Positions 15,501 to 23,778 of a DNA stretch of 30,085 nucleotides are shown piece after piece. The stretch comes from RGIG8497 sp045593265 (GTDB lineage: Bacteria; Bacillota; Clostridia; RGIG6154). The notes below the pieces were generated by a model. That model had not been told where the DNA came from and made no database searches. It saw only the letters and a program-made list of their open reading frames with translations. Where the stretch lies: positions 1 through 30,085 of the forward strand of contig JAZNWH010000024.1 in assembly GCA_045593265.1 (NCBI GenBank), written 5' to 3'. Every line of letters starts with the position of its first letter. Positions within the stretch are counted from its first letter, which is position 1. Position numbers and translations under genes: made by a program.

Positions 15501-16391
15501 ATTCACATCATTATTTTCATGTAGTGCTTCAAAATGATGTACAATACATTCATCTCTATCATAACAGAAAAAATTATATCTCTTCCCATTTGATAATACA
15601 GTTTCTGATTTCAAATTATTTCTGTCAATTCTCGCATTAATTTTGCCGCCATCATCTGCGATAATATTGAATTCAAACATTTTATCATTCGGATCCGGTA
15701 AATTGATAAATTTGACTGTTCCCTCAATTTCCGTGAACTCCGATTCGCTCATTCTCAACGCTGTTTTTTCGATATCACTTATGGAATAAACATATATACC
15801 TGATTTGTTCAACAAACAATTTATAATATACTCATGTCCGATTTGCGGCAGCTCCTGTTCGCTCAAGTAAAAACAGTTATATTCAAATTCATCATTGTAT
15901 ATCGTAAGCTCCGGATATTCATTGTCAGCGTTTATTCCTTTCACTCTTGCTTCAACACTGATTTTAACTTTATATCCTTCTCCAATCTTATCTGCAGATA
16001 TATACTCTGGAAATAGTTTGCAAAAATTTCTATCAGTATTCTTTCTTTCAATAAAATCATTTTCTATGTCTATAAAATCTATGATATATGTTTTTCCTTC
16101 TCTTTCCTGCAACGCAAAATAATATTCGCCGCCATTTCTCATAATGCCATCACTTTTGCACACTTCAACATCAAGAACTGCAGATGTAACATTCCCATTG
16201 TCTTCTTTAATAAATACTTCAAGACCATTGTTTAAGTCCAATAAATCCGTTGCAAACATAGCAGTTGATTTGCGGTTATAGATTGCTGAAATATTATTTT
16301 TCTTATGACAACCGATTGTTTCATCTCTTTGTTTGCAATGTATCGCCAAAGACTCTTTCTTTTCACTAACTATTGGTTTAATCTTATTCAT
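12522..16391 (-). CDS. Lon-like ATP-dependent protease with two AAA+ modules, 1289 aa
   Basis: Lon proteases unfold and degrade proteins with ATP. This one has an N-terminal ~480 residues unlike the Lon substrate domain, probably beta-rich. The first AAA+ module has Walker A GPPGVGKT (544-551), Walker B VMLDEVD (607-613) and sensor VLTAND. A linker of ~100 residues follows. The second AAA+ module has Walker A GPCGVGKT (883-890), Walker B VILLDEID (946-953) and sensor IATSND. The C-terminal Lon protease domain (~1110-1289) has catalytic Ser in KDGPSAG (S1192) and Lys in GGVEQK (K1235). The 43-residue spacing equals that of E. coli Lon (S679/K722). Both ATPase sites look intact. E. coli Lon is 784 aa with one AAA+ module. 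The ATG follows AGGAGACTGATGAT. It sits 12 bases after the PbpA-like gene. Confidence 0.93.
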   Translation of the reverse strand: MNKIKPIVSEKKESLAIHCKQRDETIGCHKKNNISAIYNRKSTAMFATDLLDLNNGLEVFIKEDNGNVTSAVLDVEVCKSDGIMRNGGEYYFALQEREGKTYIIDFIDIENDFIERKNTDRNFCKLFPEYISADKIGEGYKVKISVEARVKGINADNEYPELTIYNDEFEYNCFYLSEQELPQIGHEYIINCLLNKSGIYVYSISDIEKTALRMSESEFTEIEGTVKFINLPDPNDKMFEFNIIADDGGKINARIDRNNLKSETVLSNGKRYNFFCYDRDECIVHHFEALHENNDVNRANDRIFALQCLERENDATTLIEVNFVAEPRYIYQDSDMLIMEIKTIPKYTCMLDKSMNYTDLCDIEEKDTYSFSGVLVGDKLYLKSIKKVDKGYVGMKEKITDEKLKRNASCFSEEKQREIFRIASSCEKIGLADEDEMFHFVSYPEIKRKYEILKEYYPKSVQKIIDNTLRTSTARGKQRDKILECMINTEWGKQTKLNIDYEYLKNKLDEKFYGQDSLKEHIIQTLASYDAKKYKKGANILLVGPPGVGKTAIWKYACEISGMPFEKISLNGIETPCFLKGTPRLYENATYGQIINTIHKKSDHCCVMLDEVDKMSRNGQDGNPMNALYDILDRDELFIDNMLESGIDLSNVIFVLTANDISELPSAILDRVSVMYVPGYTDEEKINLTKEYIIDEELCRYDFKGKEIVWEEDAIIAVATKYVMSNVRDVKRNVETVIKNALNYMSKNKLDKLGINSKNIEVMLGIAPCSRDKIVYDIAALKNKFMFFRDSYSVSVEEEIEKLFIKYDSVKEKDEKEVIRKKLSYIVNIVPKNKKQNIDLRSVKEKLDETHYGMDEVKEAIISHVAVCNVSRKVSANCILLNGPCGVGKTSLAKTIADAMGRAFVKISLNGVSTSAYLKGFETTVKDSTVGKIIAELAKVGTDNVVILLDEIDKIKEEISDPYSSLLDLLDDSAMFTDAFLGFPFDVSNVFFIATSNDIAKIPVSVKDRMEIVELTGYTETEKIHIAEEYVLAKKIKELGITDEEVFDVSIMNIVKDYCSSYGIRDVSQALTKILREYVKERQLGNEIKNINDEFVKSVLGAKPLDRGNIKEQPAPGITRALAVCGNMGTTFAVQVTENPYGEEDEITGLPKQSVIDSIKISKLLVSKMLKKKLPVLHFHFAEGSIEKDGPSAGITIFLALYSCMTKKPISSKIAMTGELDVFGDIWSIGGVEQKLIAAEKARCKKVIIPLDNYKQLVEDENLNKYNMEIEPVKNIQELCDKLFEKDIV

Positions 16392-16403
16392 ATCATCAGT
16401 CTC

Positions 16404-17735
16404 CTAACTTTGTTCGGAAATCTCTGAAATTATACTTTTAACTATTTCTTTGTAGCTTCCTCCCGTATAGGGTGTATCATTTATCGAAACTAATATCGTA
16501 TGATTTTCGCTAAAACATAAAAAATATGAGTGATTGAGACCTGTCCCTAATTGTGCGGTCCCTGTTTTAGCACAAATGCTATTATCAATTTCATATAAAT
16601 CCGGGTATTTTTCTTTTACAGTGTTATTAGCAATTTCCTTAACCCTACGAGAAGTCTTTTTATCCAAAGACACCGAAAGCACTTCTTTCTTCCCTTTGTA
16701 AATATTTCTTCCTTTAGCATCGATTTTATTGGAGATAATATAGGGTTTCAACATTACACCGTCATTAGATATCGTTTGTCCTATCATGGCAATATGCATT
16801 GGTGTCATTTGTAATTTACCTTGTCCAAAGGAAGTAAAAGCTAATGTCTTATCTGTGCCATCAAGTTTAAAATTACTGTGCAATGTGGTAAAGTCAAGGT
16901 CTATATCTTTACCAATATAAAATCTTTCGGCAATTTCTCGTAGGTTCCCTTCGCCTATTTTTTCTACAGTTAGTGCTGCATAATATGTATTCGTTGAATT
17001 TTTAAACGCTGAGAATAGAGTTTCATTACCATATATGTAATTCCCGTAATTGTGAATATTAGCGTCATCTACCGTATATAATCCTGTATCTATGTATTCA
17101 AATTCATCATTTTCAGTTTCAATTGCCGCGGCGGTTGTAATAATTTTAAACACACTTCCAGGTGGCTCTTGATCTGTTGTTGCTGATGGCAAAAAGAATC
17201 CCTCAATACTGCTGTATTTATCATAAAATTTATCAATGCCACTTACTTCATAATCACATTTTTTTCTTGAAACACATGCGAGAATTTTTCCTGTTTTATT
17301 CTCTATAACAACGATCGAACCATCCAAATTTCTATCACTAAGTTCTGTATATACCATATTTTGCAAAGAGTTCTTTGTTGTCAATTGTATGGTTCCGCCT
17401 TTTCCAGTTCCCAAATCATCATACAGAGTATCGGCACAAGTATTTCGAAGACCAGATGAACCATAAATGATACTATTATATCCCAAAAGATATGAGTAGG
17501 CAGAACTCATCGTAGTATTATCTGTATTGTAAGGTTCTTGTGGTGAAAAGATAGTACGTCCGTCATCATCAATAAAATCCCCTTCCACCGTTTCTTGCCT
17601 ATGTAATTGCGCAATTAACTTCATCTTAGAGGAGTCCGAATTAGAAACATTGACTACTTCCGAATATGACATCAAATAAATAGTGAATGCCAAAACAAGA
17701 CATGTGGCAATAACAACCATTGTTTTATTTTTCAT
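16404..17735 (-). CDS. Penicillin-binding protein, PbpA-like transpeptidase, 443 aa
   Basis: A membrane-anchored D,D-transpeptidase that cross-links peptidoglycan. One N-terminal transmembrane helix (VVIATCLVLAFTIYLM) precedes a short dimerisation-like region (YSYLLGYNSIIYGSSGLR) of the kind in PbpA rather than the long one of PBP2/FtsI. Transpeptidase motifs: SVFK (S194-K197) in PPGSVFKIITTAAA, STN (247-249) and KTGTAQ (390-395). All three are intact, so the enzyme should be active. The ATG at 17735 follows GAGGAGTGATATT and overlaps the RodA-like stop by 11 bases. The paired RodA/FtsW-like gene is its expected glycosyltransferase partner. Confidence 0.9.
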   Translation of the reverse strand: MKNKTMVVIATCLVLAFTIYLMSYSEVVNVSNSDSSKMKLIAQLHRQETVEGDFIDDDGRTIFSPQEPYNTDNTTMSSAYSYLLGYNSIIYGSSGLRNTCADTLYDDLGTGKGGTIQLTTKNSLQNMVYTELSDRNLDGSIVVIENKTGKILACVSRKKCDYEVSGIDKFYDKYSSIEGFFLPSATTDQEPPGSVFKIITTAAAIETENDEFEYIDTGLYTVDDANIHNYGNYIYGNETLFSAFKNSTNTYYAALTVEKIGEGNLREIAERFYIGKDIDLDFTTLHSNFKLDGTDKTLAFTSFGQGKLQMTPMHIAMIGQTISNDGVMLKPYIISNKIDAKGRNIYKGKKEVLSVSLDKKTSRRVKEIANNTVKEKYPDLYEIDNSICAKTGTAQLGTGLNHSYFLCFSENHTILVSINDTPYTGGSYKEIVKSIISEISEQS

Positions 17736-18981
17736 ATGTAATATCACTCCTCGATAAAATATTATATACAAGCAAGTATGTTACCACTGTATTTGTACCA
17801 CCCGAAGACAAAAATGGAATTCCAATTCCCGTCATTACAAAAAAGTTTATACTTCCGGCAATCATTATAAATGCTTGATAACACAGTGCAGTAATAGAAG
17901 CAATTTTTAATGGAGATTTAGTGTAATTCAACCTATAATATATATTGAAAAACAGTATTATAACCCCTATTCCAAAGCTCAAACCCAATTTCATAAGAAT
18001 CGCAGGAAATATGAAATCGCTCACTGCCACAGGAATATGAATTGTATATTCAGAATTGCCAAACCAGCCTCCTATTAGTGCTGCCTGTTTTGCTTTCAGC
18101 GCCTGATAACCATAACTTTCATACTTTGTCCCATCATAATTAATCCACACATTGATTCGGTTTGTTACCTTTTCAAAAATGATTCTTAATTTTGCTAAAC
18201 CTATACTGTCTAAAATTCCTCCGAACTTTATAGTAATAAGATAAAAAAGTGATAACAATATTATTCCACCCATAATGCTTGCAATTATAATTGTCTTATA
18301 TTTCTTATTCTTTATGTAAATAATTATAAATGTTATGTACACAGAAAAATTAACTAATATTGTACCGAGTTCATTCATCATTACCATCAAAACAGAAATT
18401 GTCACGAAAAACAGAGAAGATATTTTAAACTTCATCTTTTCTTCATAATCACTTGAATATAGAACTGACATAAAATAAAGAAATGCTACTTTAATCAAAT
18501 CTGATATCTGCAGAGATATTCCGCCTATTGTTAACCAGGCTTTTGTTCCATTAATGCTTCTGCCAAAAATAATTAATAACAACGATGCAACAATACTGAA
18601 GCCAGCTAAAATATATAATAACGTTTCTTTTTTTACAAAATAGTTTTTATCAAAATAACCATACAACCCAACTATACACAGACTTAAAAACATAATTACA
18701 GCTGATTTGGAACTTGATGTCTGTCCCAATATATTCTGTATACATATTCCTATATTAACTAATGTAATACATGACCAGATGACTCTTTTATTTGCCCCTT
18801 GAGAAATACCATATATCAGTATGAATTCACATACTGCAAACGTAACTAACAATGTTGTCAAATATGAATTTATATCACCTTTTACAGCTGACAAGAGACC
18901 AAATAAAAATTGTGTTAAGAGAATCAGTAATGATCCTTTTTTAACAATATCCGCCTTAAATATATCGATGTTACTTTTCAT
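17725..18981 (-). CDS. FtsW/RodA/SpoVE (SEDS) family protein, 418 aa
   Basis: SEDS proteins are multi-pass glycosyltransferases that polymerise lipid II and work with a class B PBP. About ten hydrophobic segments are visible. Family signatures: GTKAWLTIGGISLQISDLIK (cf. GA..W...G...QPSE..K), the extracytoplasmic SDFIFP (cf. TDFIF) and IPFLSSGGTNTV (cf. .PF.S.GG). The usually conserved QPSE reads QISD and the Glu pair after DFIF is replaced by MK, so activity or partner may differ. The ATG follows GGAGCGTTCATTT. It is followed, with overlap, by the PbpA-like gene. Confidence 0.9.
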   Translation of the reverse strand: MKSNIDIFKADIVKKGSLLILLTQFLFGLLSAVKGDINSYLTTLLVTFAVCEFILIYGISQGANKRVIWSCITLVNIGICIQNILGQTSSSKSAVIMFLSLCIVGLYGYFDKNYFVKKETLLYILAGFSIVASLLLIIFGRSINGTKAWLTIGGISLQISDLIKVAFLYFMSVLYSSDYEEKMKFKISSLFFVTISVLMVMMNELGTILVNFSVYITFIIIYIKNKKYKTIIIASIMGGIILLSLFYLITIKFGGILDSIGLAKLRIIFEKVTNRINVWINYDGTKYESYGYQALKAKQAALIGGWFGNSEYTIHIPVAVSDFIFPAILMKLGLSFGIGVIILFFNIYYRLNYTKSPLKIASITALCYQAFIMIAGSINFFVMTGIGIPFLSSGGTNTVVTYLLVYNILSRSDITYEK

Positions 18982-19003
18982 AAATGAACGCTCCTGTTAA
19001 TGA

Positions 19004-19675
19004 TTATTTAGAATATATCTTTGTAACAACGCTTTCTGCCTTATTTGAATTTTGGTTTAAATTATTTAATCCGGAGTTCCCTGTTTTGCTGAAAATAATC
19101 GGAGTATCCCAGAGAAATATCGTAACCCCTTCTTCAATCACAGCTGTCTCTATTTTCTCACCTTCACAATAATTATGTTCTTCGTCATAATAACTGTTGA
19201 CGTATGAACCATTTCTACTTCCATTATCCACATAGATGATGCTCTCTGTTTCATCATCATAAATAACTATAGCGTGTTCTTCACTAACAAAATCATTATT
19301 ACTTATCCTTAAACTTACATTTTGCCCTCTGCCTATACTAAACGGCTCAGACATTAACCCCGTTATGGTAAATGTAGTTTTCTTGATTGTATGTTTGTTT
19401 GATTTATCCCTAACCAAAACATACCAAGTATCTCCATTAGCACCATTTTTTATTGGCATTTTTCTTCTTACAACTGTTGTTGCATTTGTTTTATCATTAT
19501 TCATTTCTTTTTCTACATCGTTATCAGAAGTATTTTTATTTTTTTCAATTCTCTTTAACTTAACAAAATCAATTATTTTTTTCGCCTTGTTCTCTCCTGT
19601 CGAAACAGAAATAATAATCGTTCCTACAATTAAAAGTACCAATACCACCAGAATTTGCTGAAATAAGTTGCTCAT
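19004..19675 (-). CDS. FHA-domain membrane-anchored protein, 223 aa
   Basis: FHA domains bind phosphothreonine peptides. An N-terminal transmembrane helix (residues ~7-24, QILVVLVLLIVGTIIIS) is followed by a Thr/Lys/Asn-rich linker (40-75) with NATTVVRR, a plausible kinase target. The FHA domain is at ~105-200: FSIGRGQNVSLRI (SIGR motif), SEEHA (131-135) and DNGSRNGSYVN (150-160). All phosphopeptide-contacting residues are present. It precedes the RodA/PbpA pair by 22 bases and follows a terminator. The natural inference is that it recruits substrates of the kinase at 21468-23747 to the wall-synthesis pair. Confidence 0.92.
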   Translation of the reverse strand: MSNLFQQILVVLVLLIVGTIIISVSTGENKAKKIIDFVKLKRIEKNKNTSDNDVEKEMNNDKTNATTVVRRKMPIKNGANGDTWYVLVRDKSNKHTIKKTTFTITGLMSEPFSIGRGQNVSLRISNNDFVSEEHAIVIYDDETESIIYVDNGSRNGSYVNSYYDEEHNYCEGEKIETAVIEEGVTIFLWDTPIIFSKTGNSGLNNLNQNSNKAESVVTKIYSK

Positions 19676-19688
19676 AAAAACATCTCCT

Positions 19689-19729
19689 TAAAAATAAAAT
19701 ATAGTCAAGAGGTCATCTCTTGACTATAT
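19689..19729 (-). terminator. Intrinsic terminator after the WG-repeat gene
   Basis: A perfect 13-bp stem, ATATAGTCAAGAG (minus strand 19729-19717) with its complement (19711-19699), loop ATGAC, then TTTATTTTT. It ends the kinase/WG unit but lies only 14 bases before the FHA start, so the wall genes depend either on read-through or on a promoter I could not place. A lone TATAAT at 19749-19744 lacks a convincing -35. Confidence 0.75.
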
Positions 19730-19774
19730 CATATCACATCTGTATTATACACCTTTAATTATTTTTCCCATAGG

Positions 19775-21457
19775 TTATTCAATTCTTTTACCAGTTAAAT
19801 CATAATATTCTTTTTTAGTCTGATCAACTAATATGATTCCCAACACTTGATCTTCTCTTGCATAATCAAACTTAAATGGAACAATTATTTTATTATTTAT
19901 ATCAATTATGCCTATCTTGCCAGCAATACTTGTTAATGCGCAATTTTTTCCATATCTGTCATCAAAATGTACCCAATTATCATATTGAAGCGGAATCACT
20001 GTGTTCCCATCCATATCAACAACACCATATTTTTCATTGTTCATAACAGGTATTAATCCATTTTGCGACATATCAAGTTGATCATATTTAAACGGAATTA
20101 AAACTTGTTCATTAGAATCAATATATCCATACCGACCATCTTTCTGTGCAACTAAATTTCCGTCATTATCAACGAATAAATCTGTGTATGAAATTTTAGA
20201 AACATACCCATCTGCAGTTATAAATCCGTAAGTTATGTCTTCCACATTAGTATTAATCTCTGTTATAGCAATGCCATTCTGAAATTCTCTAACATTGTCA
20301 CACTTCACTTTAGGAGACATGACATATCTTCCTTTTTTATCAATAATGCCCCATTTTCCGTCTAACTCAACACAGGCTAACCCCTCCGAAAAGTCAGTCC
20401 CCGAATCGAACTTAAAAGGAATTATCTCATCTCCATCTATATTTATATATCCTACATATGTTTTTTCGCCGATATACAATGGTGGTTCATTGTATCTATC
20501 AAAGTCTCGAATAGGTCTGACTTTTGCAAGTCCTTCACTAAAATCCCCCGCCAACTCATACTTGAGCGAAATTACTTCCTCTCCCTTTGTATTAATATAT
20601 CCTTTTTGATAGCCCTTTCTCACAACTGTAAGTCCGTCATTAAAAAATTGATTTATCTCATCATATTGGGGAGGTACAACTAAATCTCCATATTCATTAG
20701 CTAGTCCATATAGGTTACCTTTTTTCAAAATAAATGAGTAATCAGCATTTTTGGCGCTATCCTCTAACAACCATCTATGATCTAAAATATAATCGTATTC
20801 AAAAGGAAGAACAATCTCATTTTCAGAGTTTTTAATTCCGCATTTACTGCCATTCGAAAGAATCACTATTCCGGTTGTTGTAAACAAACTATTATATTGA
20901 TTTGAATATTCAATAGGTATAACAACCTTTCCTTCTTTATCAATATATCCCCTTTTACCATTTTTACTTACACAAGCAAATCCATTTTCATAATCACTTA
21001 TCCAATCATACTCCATTGTAATATTTACTCTTTTTTCTTCTGGAATCCATTGAACATCTGCATTCAAAGCTTCAGATATTGCTCTTGCAGGGACAAGAGT
21101 TCGATTGTTATATAAAATTGGAGCTACATCAATCGGTATTGCTTTTTGGTTACCATTTTCAATACGTCTATCTTTTTTACTTATGTAGTAATTATTTATT
21201 TGTGTTGCGAGCATCGTAATTTCATTTTGAATGTATGCCGTTCGAGTATTGTCATCCCACTCAACTGTGCATCCAAGCTTTTCACAAATCGCTCTTAATG
21301 GAACCATTGTTCTTTCCTGATAAATGATAGCTCCTTGGTCTGTTTCTAACAAACAACCATTGATATACACCGAAACAGACTCTTCTGCACCTACACTAAC
21401 ACACATAAATGACATTGTAAATAGTAAAACTATTATCAAACTTATTAACTTTTTCAT
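19775..21457 (-). CDS. Secreted protein with copper-amine-oxidase-N domains and WG repeats, 560 aa
   Basis: The ATG at 21457 (MKKLISLII) follows AGGAGAAATGAA and opens a clear signal peptide (SLIIVLLFTMSFMCVSVGA, cut near A24). Residues ~28-148 form a copper-amine-oxidase N-terminal-like region in two halves (QERTMVPLRAICEKLGC; NNRTLVPARAISEALNADV), a common wall- or surface-associated module in Firmicutes. Residues ~150-560 hold about nine WG (KWG) repeats, e.g. KRGYIDKEGKVVIPIEY, KWGIIDKKGRYV and KYGVVDMDGNTVIPLQYD. Such repeats form beta-propeller-like binding surfaces. It lies 10 bases after the kinase gene, so it may bind the kinase's extracytoplasmic domain or its ligand. Confidence 0.92.
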   Translation of the reverse strand: MKKLISLIIVLLFTMSFMCVSVGAEESVSVYINGCLLETDQGAIIYQERTMVPLRAICEKLGCTVEWDDNTRTAYIQNEITMLATQINNYYISKKDRRIENGNQKAIPIDVAPILYNNRTLVPARAISEALNADVQWIPEEKRVNITMEYDWISDYENGFACVSKNGKRGYIDKEGKVVIPIEYSNQYNSLFTTTGIVILSNGSKCGIKNSENEIVLPFEYDYILDHRWLLEDSAKNADYSFILKKGNLYGLANEYGDLVVPPQYDEINQFFNDGLTVVRKGYQKGYINTKGEEVISLKYELAGDFSEGLAKVRPIRDFDRYNEPPLYIGEKTYVGYINIDGDEIIPFKFDSGTDFSEGLACVELDGKWGIIDKKGRYVMSPKVKCDNVREFQNGIAITEINTNVEDITYGFITADGYVSKISYTDLFVDNDGNLVAQKDGRYGYIDSNEQVLIPFKYDQLDMSQNGLIPVMNNEKYGVVDMDGNTVIPLQYDNWVHFDDRYGKNCALTSIAGKIGIIDINNKIIVPFKFDYAREDQVLGIILVDQTKKEYYDLTGKRIE

Positions 21458-21467
21458 TTCATTTCTC

Positions 21468-23747
21468 CTATTCGAAATCCATTGGAATATCCGGAGCCTG
21501 TCCCTGAGGATGTTCTGTATGGAACTTGCTATCGCAAACTGGACAGCTTGCTTCAATATTGTCAGTCGTTGTCTCTACAAGTTCTACCGGCTGAACTACA
21601 CTGTTAGTGCTTCCATTCTTCTCGTCATTACTTACAATCGTAGAAGTATTATCAGATTTTTTTGTTATTGTCTGATTATTGTTGTTCGGAAAATCTTTAG
21701 CTGAAATATTTGTATTATGATTGGTTTGAGACAATGGTTGTTTTGTAGTTACTACTTTTTCCACATCTTCTTGCACGTCTATATATGTATCCAAATAATA
21801 GTTTTCAAAAACTTTTCCCAACTCAGTATTTCCACTTTCATCTGCATATTGCACATATAATCTAACCCTATATCTGCCAGCGTTTGGTACATCATCTTTC
21901 CCTGCATCCAAAATATAATTAAACGAAAACACTCCATTGTTCAAATTTTCATTAGAAATATCGAAAAAATGTTGAATATTTCTGTCGTTTAACCCGTATA
22001 AAATTATTTCCGTTGGAATAGATTCCGTATAAATCTCAAATTTAACATTTTTTGTCTGACCATGCGCAATACTTGAGGGCAATGTACTGCCAACTGACAT
22101 CTTGTTTTTTGCATTTGCACCATTGAGCCTTGTTTCTTCTTTGCTTTTTTCGTATGTCTGCTTAACAAATTGCTCCCAAATAACATTTTCGCTTATTTTG
22201 TCAGTTTTCAGCTCGTTGTTAATATCCTTTCCATTGTCTGATGCACTGTGAGGCAATTTATCAAAGTTTGAATAAATTCCACCAAAAAGTAAAACAAAAA
22301 TTATAACCATCCATATCCAAATTTTATTCTTTTTCTTATTTTTATGCGTTTTTTTTAAATCGTTATTTTGATTTCTTGTTTTTTCCCAATCATCAATAGT
22401 TTTTTTTACTATCGTTTTCCAACCATAAAGCATATCCGCATAGTACATAGCTAAAATCTCATTTTTTTCTGATGTCCCTTCTCGTTCAATAGTTAACAAC
22501 AATTCACTCATGTGGCTTGAGTAAAGGAAAACCAGACCTTTATCTTCTGTACCCTGTCCGTATACAAATGGTAAATCAGTACAAGTCAATATGTAGTCTT
22601 GAAATTTCAAGAATTTTTCAACTTCTTCCTCATATTTACTTCCATTTATGTTTGCAATAAATTTTAATCTTTCTTTTAAAGCATCCGGAACAAGGCATTC
22701 CTCCTCAGTTTGAGAATCTTGTACTCTTATATATTCATCTATTGCAGCTTTCATTTCTGACGCACTTTGGAAGCGTTTTTCCGGATCTTTATTGAGAGCT
22801 CTTTTCATTATTTTTATATACCCATCAGAGCCTTTTTTTAATTTCGTATAATCAGGTTTGAGAATGTTAATATATTTGCGTTCACCATCACAATCAGTAT
22901 CTCCATGCACAGGACTTGTTGGTGTTAAATCACAATCATTTGCCCAATAATACAAAACTACGCCTATGGAATATATATCACTTCGCGGATCCCTATCCGA
23001 ATTTGATTCCCTAATACCAACATAATAATAAGCACGTTCAGGAGCTATATAAGCATCCGAAAAAGCATGTCCTATTATGGTCGTGGCTTGTTTAAATATT
23101 TTTGCTATTCCCCAATCAATGAGAATATACTTATTCTGCCCTGCATCATACAAAATGTTTTGATGTTTAATATCTCTATGAACCAACTCAACTTCATGCG
23201 CTTCTTGAAGAGAATCTAAAATACAACTTGCCATGTTAAGAACATTTCTTTCACACATTTTTTTGAATGCTTTAGCATCAACTTCATCATATTTTTTCAT
23301 CTTTATACATAAAAGTACATCTACAATTTTACCAGCATTCGTTATTTTAATTGAAAAAACATCGTATGTTTCCGGGAATCCATCCTTCCCATTCATTTTT
23401 ACATGAATATATCCCTCATTTAGGAACTTTTGAATATTATTATTGTATAAGCTATCATCAATATAATCTTCTTTTTTTTCGAGCGACTTGTACATTTCAA
23501 GATATTTGCGAAAACTCGTTATTTTCATTACTTTTTTCACATCATCTTTAACTGAATATATAACCCCAAATCCACCATTTCTATTAAAGGCCTTATTCAG
23601 AATAACATTTGTCTTACTTTCTAAAAAAGTTCTGATTTCTTTTATGTTTATCCAATTCTCATCATAGCTTTTCGTTTGGATGATATTCATAGGAAGAGAA
23701 ATTTCCTTGCATTTTGGCTCTTTAGATCTGATAATCTCCGTCTTCAT
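21468..23747 (-). CDS. Transmembrane eukaryotic-like Ser/Thr protein kinase, 759 aa
   Basis: The ATG at 23747 is preferred over a GTG four codons earlier because GAGGGG is then properly spaced. Kinase motifs: glycine loop RNGGFGVIYSV (56-66), Lys K75 (VMK), catalytic HRDIKHQN (190-197), DWG (211-213) instead of DFG, APE (235-237) and SDIYSIGVVLYYW (257 on). Residues ~345-460 are helical, then a basic stretch and one transmembrane helix (475-494). The extracytoplasmic part (495-759) has a beta-rich domain (550-660), an Asn/Thr-rich linker and a C-terminal CPVC (735-738). It lacks PASTA repeats, unlike PrkC. It is probably active, signals across the membrane, and is reversed by the PP2C upstream. 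Confidence 0.94.
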   Translation of the reverse strand: MKTEIIRSKEPKCKEISLPMNIIQTKSYDENWINIKEIRTFLESKTNVILNKAFNRNGGFGVIYSVKDDVKKVMKITSFRKYLEMYKSLEKKEDYIDDSLYNNNIQKFLNEGYIHVKMNGKDGFPETYDVFSIKITNAGKIVDVLLCIKMKKYDEVDAKAFKKMCERNVLNMASCILDSLQEAHEVELVHRDIKHQNILYDAGQNKYILIDWGIAKIFKQATTIIGHAFSDAYIAPERAYYYVGIRESNSDRDPRSDIYSIGVVLYYWANDCDLTPTSPVHGDTDCDGERKYINILKPDYTKLKKGSDGYIKIMKRALNKDPEKRFQSASEMKAAIDEYIRVQDSQTEEECLVPDALKERLKFIANINGSKYEEEVEKFLKFQDYILTCTDLPFVYGQGTEDKGLVFLYSSHMSELLLTIEREGTSEKNEILAMYYADMLYGWKTIVKKTIDDWEKTRNQNNDLKKTHKNKKKNKIWIWMVIIFVLLFGGIYSNFDKLPHSASDNGKDINNELKTDKISENVIWEQFVKQTYEKSKEETRLNGANAKNKMSVGSTLPSSIAHGQTKNVKFEIYTESIPTEIILYGLNDRNIQHFFDISNENLNNGVFSFNYILDAGKDDVPNAGRYRVRLYVQYADESGNTELGKVFENYYLDTYIDVQEDVEKVVTTKQPLSQTNHNTNISAKDFPNNNNQTITKKSDNTSTIVSNDEKNGSTNSVVQPVELVETTTDNIEASCPVCDSKFHTEHPQGQAPDIPMDFE

Positions 23748-23778
23748 GATTATATTCACCCCTCAAGTGTAGTGTAGT

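Noticed and set aside
16375..16405. CTGATGA next to the Lon start as a second hammerhead core
   Set aside because: The sequence is part of GGAGACTGATGATATG; no GAA core or paired stems follow at the right spacing. Other CTGATGA matches (near 11675, 13268, 14347, 15190) are inside coding sequence and also lack stems.
19740..19750. TATAAT upstream of the FHA gene as its promoter
   Set aside because: There is no acceptable -35 at 16-18 bases and it lies before the terminator hairpin, so its transcript would end before the gene.
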